DNA of 7,916 bases from JBFELO01 sp041552055 (lineage in GTDB: Bacteria; Acidobacteriota; Thermoanaerobaculia; Thermoanaerobaculales; Sulfomarinibacteraceae). Made by a program: the position numbers and the translations under genes. The stretch is taken from contig JBFELO010000191.1 of the NCBI GenBank assembly GCA_041552055.1, positions 1 to 7,916 of the forward strand, written 5' to 3'. Numbering within the stretch: position 1 is the first letter of the stretch; every line of letters begins with the position of its first letter. The notes under the pieces were generated by a model. That model had not been told where the DNA came from, did not search any database, and saw nothing but the letters and a program-made list of their open reading frames with translations. This document shows, in pieces, positions 5,884 through 7,916 of this stretch.

Positions 5884-5911
5884 GCTATGAGCTTTGCGAT
5901 GTGAGCTATGA
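5884..5911. repeat. Heptamer block B, unit GCTATGA
   Basis: Four 7-base units with exact copies at 5884-5890 and 5905-5911, again exactly 21 bases apart. The two units between are diverged. Confidence 0.6.
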
Positions 5912-5928
5912 GGTCCGCCACCCGCCCT

Positions 5929-5956
5929 GATGTTGGATGCTGGTCCCTGGTCGCTC
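5929..5956. repeat. Heptamer block C, unit GATGCTG
   Basis: Four 7-base units: GATGTTG (5929-5935) and GATGCTG (5936-5942) differ by one base, followed by GTCCCTG and GTCGCTC (5943-5956), which form their own related pair. Confidence 0.5.
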
Positions 5957-6002
5957 GACCGCCCGACCCCCCGGACGTGTTCCGCCGCGTGACGTTCCTG
6001 TT

Positions 6003-6026
6003 CTTCGTCTTCGTCTTCGTCTTCAT
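6003..6026. repeat. Hexamer block, unit CTTCGT
   Basis: Three exact CTTCGT copies (6003-6020) followed by CTTCAT (6021-6026). This is the only block with a 6-base period. Read on the minus strand it would encode an alternating Lys/Thr run, but no gene is supported there. Confidence 0.8.
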
Positions 6027-6045
6027 CGTCGGGATCCCGATCCTG

Positions 6046-6073
6046 GATGCTCGATGCTCGATGCTGGATACCC
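6046..6073. repeat. Heptamer block E, unit GATGCTC
   Basis: GATGCTC is repeated exactly at 6046-6052 and 6053-6059, then GATGCTG (6060-6066) and a diverged fourth unit. It resembles block C, so the two may share an origin. Confidence 0.75.
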
Positions 6074-6083
6074 GACCCAACCA

Positions 6084-6111
6084 GAGCAAGGAGCAGGGAG
6101 CAAGGAACAGG
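6084..6111. repeat. Heptamer block F, unit GAGCAAG
   Basis: Four contiguous units: GAGCAAG (6084-6090), one with two changes, GAGCAAG again (6098-6104) and GAACAGG (6105-6111). It is purine-only except for one C per unit. Confidence 0.75.
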
Positions 6112-6142
6112 GGTTCGGCCTATGGAACCTGGGTGGGTGGGC

Positions 6143-6177
6143 CTGAACTCTGAACACTAAGTTCTGTACTCTACTCC
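6143..6177. repeat. Heptamer block G, unit CTGAACT
   Basis: Five units in register from 6143: CTGAACT, then a one-mismatch copy (CTGAACA, 6150-6156), a diverged unit, CTGTACT (6164-6170) and a diverged final unit. Confidence 0.65.
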
Positions 6178-6210
6178 GACTCGCCCTTTCCCCGGCGTGG
6201 TTTTCGCGGG

Positions 6211-6235
6211 TGCCCCGTCAGACACTGTTGGGGCA
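6211..6235. repeat. Inverted repeat with two-part stem
   Basis: TGCCCC (6211-6216) pairs with GGGGCA (6230-6235), and inside it CAG (6219-6221) pairs with CTG (6225-6227) around ACA, leaving a symmetric two-base internal loop. No T-tract follows on the plus strand. Confidence 0.35.
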
Positions 6236-6381
6236 GAACGAGCTGCCCGCTCCGGCGCCGGTGTTCTCTACATTTTCAAAGACGGCACCCCGCACGACGG
6301 GCCGTCGTCGACTTCGCATTCGCACTGTCCGTCCGACATGCGAGGCGGCCCTGCCCGTATCCCACGGTCGGGTCCTCGACG

Positions 6382-6410
6382 TCGCGATCGCGATTCGCTT
6401 CGCGAATCGC
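6382..6410. repeat. 12-bp palindrome overlapping a 9-bp perfect hairpin
   Basis: TCGCGATCGCGA (6382-6393) is a perfect palindrome. It overlaps a hairpin of GCGATTCGC (6390-6398) and GCGAATCGC (6402-6410) with a TTC loop. There is no T-tract, so a rho-independent terminator is not indicated. Confidence 0.5.
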
Positions 6411-6479
6411 CGTGGATACCAATTGCCCTCCGTTCCAACTACGCCATGGGATCTCGGTCGGTATCAAGGCGCCCGATAT

Positions 6480-6499
6480 GAGCGAGAAACCCATCGCTC
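6480..6499. repeat. 6-bp stem-loop
   Basis: GAGCGA (6480-6485) pairs with TCGCTC (6494-6499) around an 8-base loop, immediately next to the stronger hairpins at 6503-6550. Confidence 0.3.
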
Positions 6500-6502
6500 G
6501 TG

Positions 6503-6550
6503 CCGTACGGAGCGCCCTGCCGCTCCACGGCAATTCAAGAAGTGAATTGC
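6503..6550 (-). terminator. Tandem stem-loops at the 3' end of the minus-strand operon
   Basis: Two hairpins abut. The first has GCAATTCA (6530-6537) pairing with TGAATTGC (6543-6550) over a 5-base loop and overlaps the stop codon at 6535-6537. The second has CCGT plus GGAGCG (6503-6506, 6509-6514) pairing with CGCTCC plus ACGG (6521-6530), a 10-bp stem with a two-base bulge. They share base 6530, so both cannot form completely at once. They end the transcript of the cyclotransferase-like gene; without a U-run they may act with Rho or as 3'-end protection. Confidence 0.45.
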
Positions 6551-6960
6551 TCCGCCGAATACCTCCTCAGTGTCCGCTCGGTCGGCAGGTAGATCCAGGC
6601 GGGCTCCGAGTCTTCGCTCCGCTCCGTGAGCACCGCTGCCACGCTCCGGATGTACAGCCCCTCCATCACCCCCTGGTACGAGTCGATCCGCCGATAGTCC
6701 TCGGCGACGAGGCTCCGGTAGAGGCGTCCGGTCACCCGCTCGCCCGCCGCCGGGAAAAGCACACACCACCCCTGACCGTCGAGCGCCACCTCACGATGGT
6801 CCTCGAGCCGTGCGGGCTCCGGCCGAACCTGGCGTCCGATCAGGTTCTCGACGAACTCCTGCTGGAGCTGGCCTCCGTGGACGAACAGCGGCAGTCCGAG
6901 GTCACCACCTTCACCGTGGCTGACGGCGGTCCTCGGCAGCATCGACTTCGTCTCGGGCAT
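6535..6960 (-). CDS. Gamma-glutamylcyclotransferase-fold (AIG2-like) protein, divergent
   Basis: A 141-residue protein with the AIG2/GGCT layout: a first strand LFVHGGQL (25-32), a helix ending NLIGRQV, then ARLEDHREVALDGQGWCVLFPAAG (50-73), VTGRLYRSLVAEDYRRIDSYQG (76-97) and GLYIRSVAAV (101-110), ending AWIYLP. Family members release 5-oxoproline from gamma-glutamyl substrates. Two hallmarks are changed. The glycine loop, usually YGTL, reads HGGQ (28-31), and the Glu expected in the D-x-(Y/F)-E-G acid/base motif is Gln96. Glu100 nearby is a conceivable substitute. It may be a non-catalytic or re-purposed member. The start is ATG 6960, with Met7 (6942) possible; neither has a clear Shine-Dalgarno. 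TATCAT (6974-6969) lies 8 bases upstream of 6960. The esterase gene ends 39 bases upstream, so co-transcription is likely. Confidence 0.75.
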   Translation of the reverse strand: MPETKSMLPRTAVSHGEGGDLGLPLFVHGGQLQQEFVENLIGRQVRPEPARLEDHREVALDGQGWCVLFPAAGERVTGRLYRSLVAEDYRRIDSYQGVMEGLYIRSVAAVLTERSEDSEPAWIYLPTERTLRRYSAEQFTS

Positions 6961-6999
6961 TCAACTCGATGATAGCGGGAACTCACCGCGAAACGCGCC

Positions 7000-7916
7000 T
7001 CACTCGCCGAGTGCGAACTCGAGCGCCTTGCGGAGCTCGCGCCTGTTCTCCCGAGGGAACACGTGCCCCACCCCGGGCAGCACCTTGAGCTCCACGTCGT
7101 AGCCGGCGGCGGTGAAGTCGGCGGCGGCGAGTCGATTTTGGGGCGCCGCGTCGTCCTTCGATCCGACCACGAAGTAGAACCGCGGTCCGCCTCGCCCTGA
7201 CGCCGGTTGCGGTGCATCGATCTCCTGGATGTAGCCCCCAGCGACCGGGATCACGCCGGCGAACAACTCCGGGTGGCGCCCTCCGAGCGCCATCGCCATG
7301 AACCCGCCCTGGGAGAAACCCGCCAAGACGACGCGCTCCCGGTCCACAGCCACCCGATCATCCAGCCAGTCGAAGGTCAGTCCGAGGATGGTGTCCGCCT
7401 CGTCTGCGGAGTGCCAGGAGAACCCCGGTCCCGCCCGGCGGACGCCCTGCGGAACCACGAGCACGACGCCACGCTTGGCCGCCAACCGGCGCCACTGAGT
7501 CGGCGTTCCGTTCGCACGATCGCCAAAGCCGTGCAGCGCGATCAACACCGGGGAGGGCTTCGACGGATCGTGGCCGGGTGGCAGGAACAGCAATGGCGGC
7601 GCTGTGTGGAATCGTCGTTCGACCTCGGCCTGCGCGGCGTGGAAGTTCCTTCGCACCGCTGCGGCCGCCCGCTCGAATCTGTCGCTGCCCCGCACGGCGG
7701 CGAGATCCGGATCGGTCGCGAGCAACCCGACGCGGCTGAAGCCGACCCGCGCAGCGCTCTCGAGCCAATCGAGGGCACCCTCGTTGTCGCCGCTGAGCGC
7801 GAAAACACATGCCAGGTTGTACTGATGGGCCGAGCGATCCGGCGTCAGCCCCTCGATCTCGAGGCCGACGGTGATCGCTCGAGCCCAGTCGTGGGCGCTG
7901 TAGGCCTCCGCGAACC
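7000..7916 (-). CDS. TPR domain fused to an alpha/beta-hydrolase (esterase), partial at the 5' end
   Basis: The frame is open to the window edge, so the N-terminus is missing; 304 residues are visible from codon 7914-7912. The first part is a tetratricopeptide unit: QYNLACVFALSGDNEGALDW (31-50), then LESAARVGF and the typical TPR end LLATDPDLAAVRGSDRF. From about residue 110 an alpha/beta-hydrolase of the phospholipase/carboxylesterase or dienelactone-hydrolase type follows. It has an oxyanion loop HGFGD (128-132), nucleophile Ser201 in GFSQG, an acid at Asp254 or Asp255 (SKDDAAP) and His284 (GVGHVFP). It probably cleaves a small ester or acts as a peptidase-like hydrolase; the substrate is unknown. 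TTG 7725 could be mistaken for a start, but it lies inside the TPR-end motif. It is likely the upstream gene of an operon with the cyclotransferase-like gene. Confidence 0.88.
   Translation of the reverse strand, partial: FAEAYSAHDWARAITVGLEIEGLTPDRSAHQYNLACVFALSGDNEGALDWLESAARVGFSRVGLLATDPDLAAVRGSDRFERAAAAVRRNFHAAQAEVERRFHTAPPLLFLPPGHDPSKPSPVLIALHGFGDRANGTPTQWRRLAAKRGVVLVVPQGVRRAGPGFSWHSADEADTILGLTFDWLDDRVAVDRERVVLAGFSQGGFMAMALGGRHPELFAGVIPVAGGYIQEIDAPQPASGRGGPRFYFVVGSKDDAAPQNRLAAADFTAAGYDVELKVLPGVGHVFPRENRRELRKALEFALGE

Larger units (their letters stand above)
5834..6177. repeat. Mosaic of heptanucleotide tandem-repeat arrays
   Basis: Six separate arrays of 7-base units, each 4-5 units (28-35 bases) long and each with a different unit, plus one hexamer array, follow one another with short unique spacers. 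The blocks lie at 5834-5868, 5884-5911, 5929-5956, 6003-6026 (hexamer), 6046-6073, 6084-6111 and 6143-6177. Units inside a block keep exact 7-base register even where individual copies have diverged. Phase is not conserved between blocks, so this is not one long array. The design recalls the STRR heptamers of cyanobacteria, but here several unrelated units sit together. Confidence 0.75.
5789..6534. other. 746-base gene-free region
   Basis: This holds no convincing gene on either strand. Open frames exist, for example minus 5790-6089 and plus 6197-6481, but their peptides are low-complexity or Arg/Pro/Ser rich, have no recognisable domain and no ribosome-binding site. The left part (5834-6177) is a mosaic of short tandem repeats. 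The right part (6178-6550) is a series of inverted repeats. Confidence 0.7.

Noticed and set aside
5790..6089. Minus-strand open frame of 99 residues with an MKTKTKTKNRN stretch
   Set aside because: The Lys/Thr run is the CTTCGT hexamer repeat in translation. The rest is tandem-repeat DNA with no ribosome-binding site and no domain.
5834..6177. CRISPR array
   Set aside because: Units are 6-7 bases, blocks use different units, and there are no repeat-length (about 25-37 base) identical copies with equal spacers.
6379..6392. 14-base match between 6379-6392 and 1157-1170 (ACGTCGCGATCGCG), containing GCGATCGC
   Set aside because: A short GC-rich word of self-complementary composition; one copy lies in the GTPase coding sequence. 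Chance in GC-rich DNA is sufficient, and two copies do not make a HIP1-like element.
6197..6545. Two overlapping plus-strand frames of about 94 and 111 residues
   Set aside because: No ribosome-binding site, no hydrophobic pattern or domain; both run through the hairpin cluster and one into the 3' end of the cyclotransferase-like gene.

Overview
This is a GC-rich stretch of bacterial chromosome with eight supported protein genes. Seven are complete and one runs off the right edge. No rRNA, tRNA, CRISPR array or insertion sequence was seen. The mix of families suggests an Acidobacteriota-like soil bacterium (Vicinamibacterales type) or a relative: a CadC/OmpR-type winged helix fused to FHA, an exported methyltransferase, a SIMPL protein, a TPR-esterase fusion, and intergenic DNA full of short tandem heptamers. 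That placement is inference; no marker gene is present.

Layout. Positions 1-397 are non-coding and carry three inverted repeats followed by a good promoter. The first six genes then strictly alternate in strand: winged-helix/FHA regulator (+, 398-1123), TGS-domain GTPase (-, 1138-2112), exported methyltransferase (+, 2328-2936), double-VOC protein (-, 2966-3745), SIMPL protein (+, 3959-4675) and GT4 glycosyltransferase (-, 4688-5788). The three convergent pairs are separated by only 14, 29 and 12 bases. A 746-base gene-free region follows (5789-6534). Its left half is a mosaic of at least six different heptanucleotide tandem arrays plus one hexamer array; its right half is a cluster of stem-loops. 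The window ends with a probable two-gene minus-strand operon: a TPR-esterase fusion (open at 7916) and a divergent gamma-glutamylcyclotransferase-fold protein (6535-6960).

The genes do not form one pathway and look mostly like independent housekeeping or accessory units. The most useful observations are: (1) the heptamer mosaic; (2) three genes whose start codon lies exactly 6 bases after a -10-like hexamer and has no Shine-Dalgarno, which suggests leaderless transcripts; (3) the compact winged-helix/FHA regulator; (4) a cyclotransferase-like protein that has lost both hallmark motifs; (5) the esterase's TPR domain, visible only when the frame is read through to the window edge.
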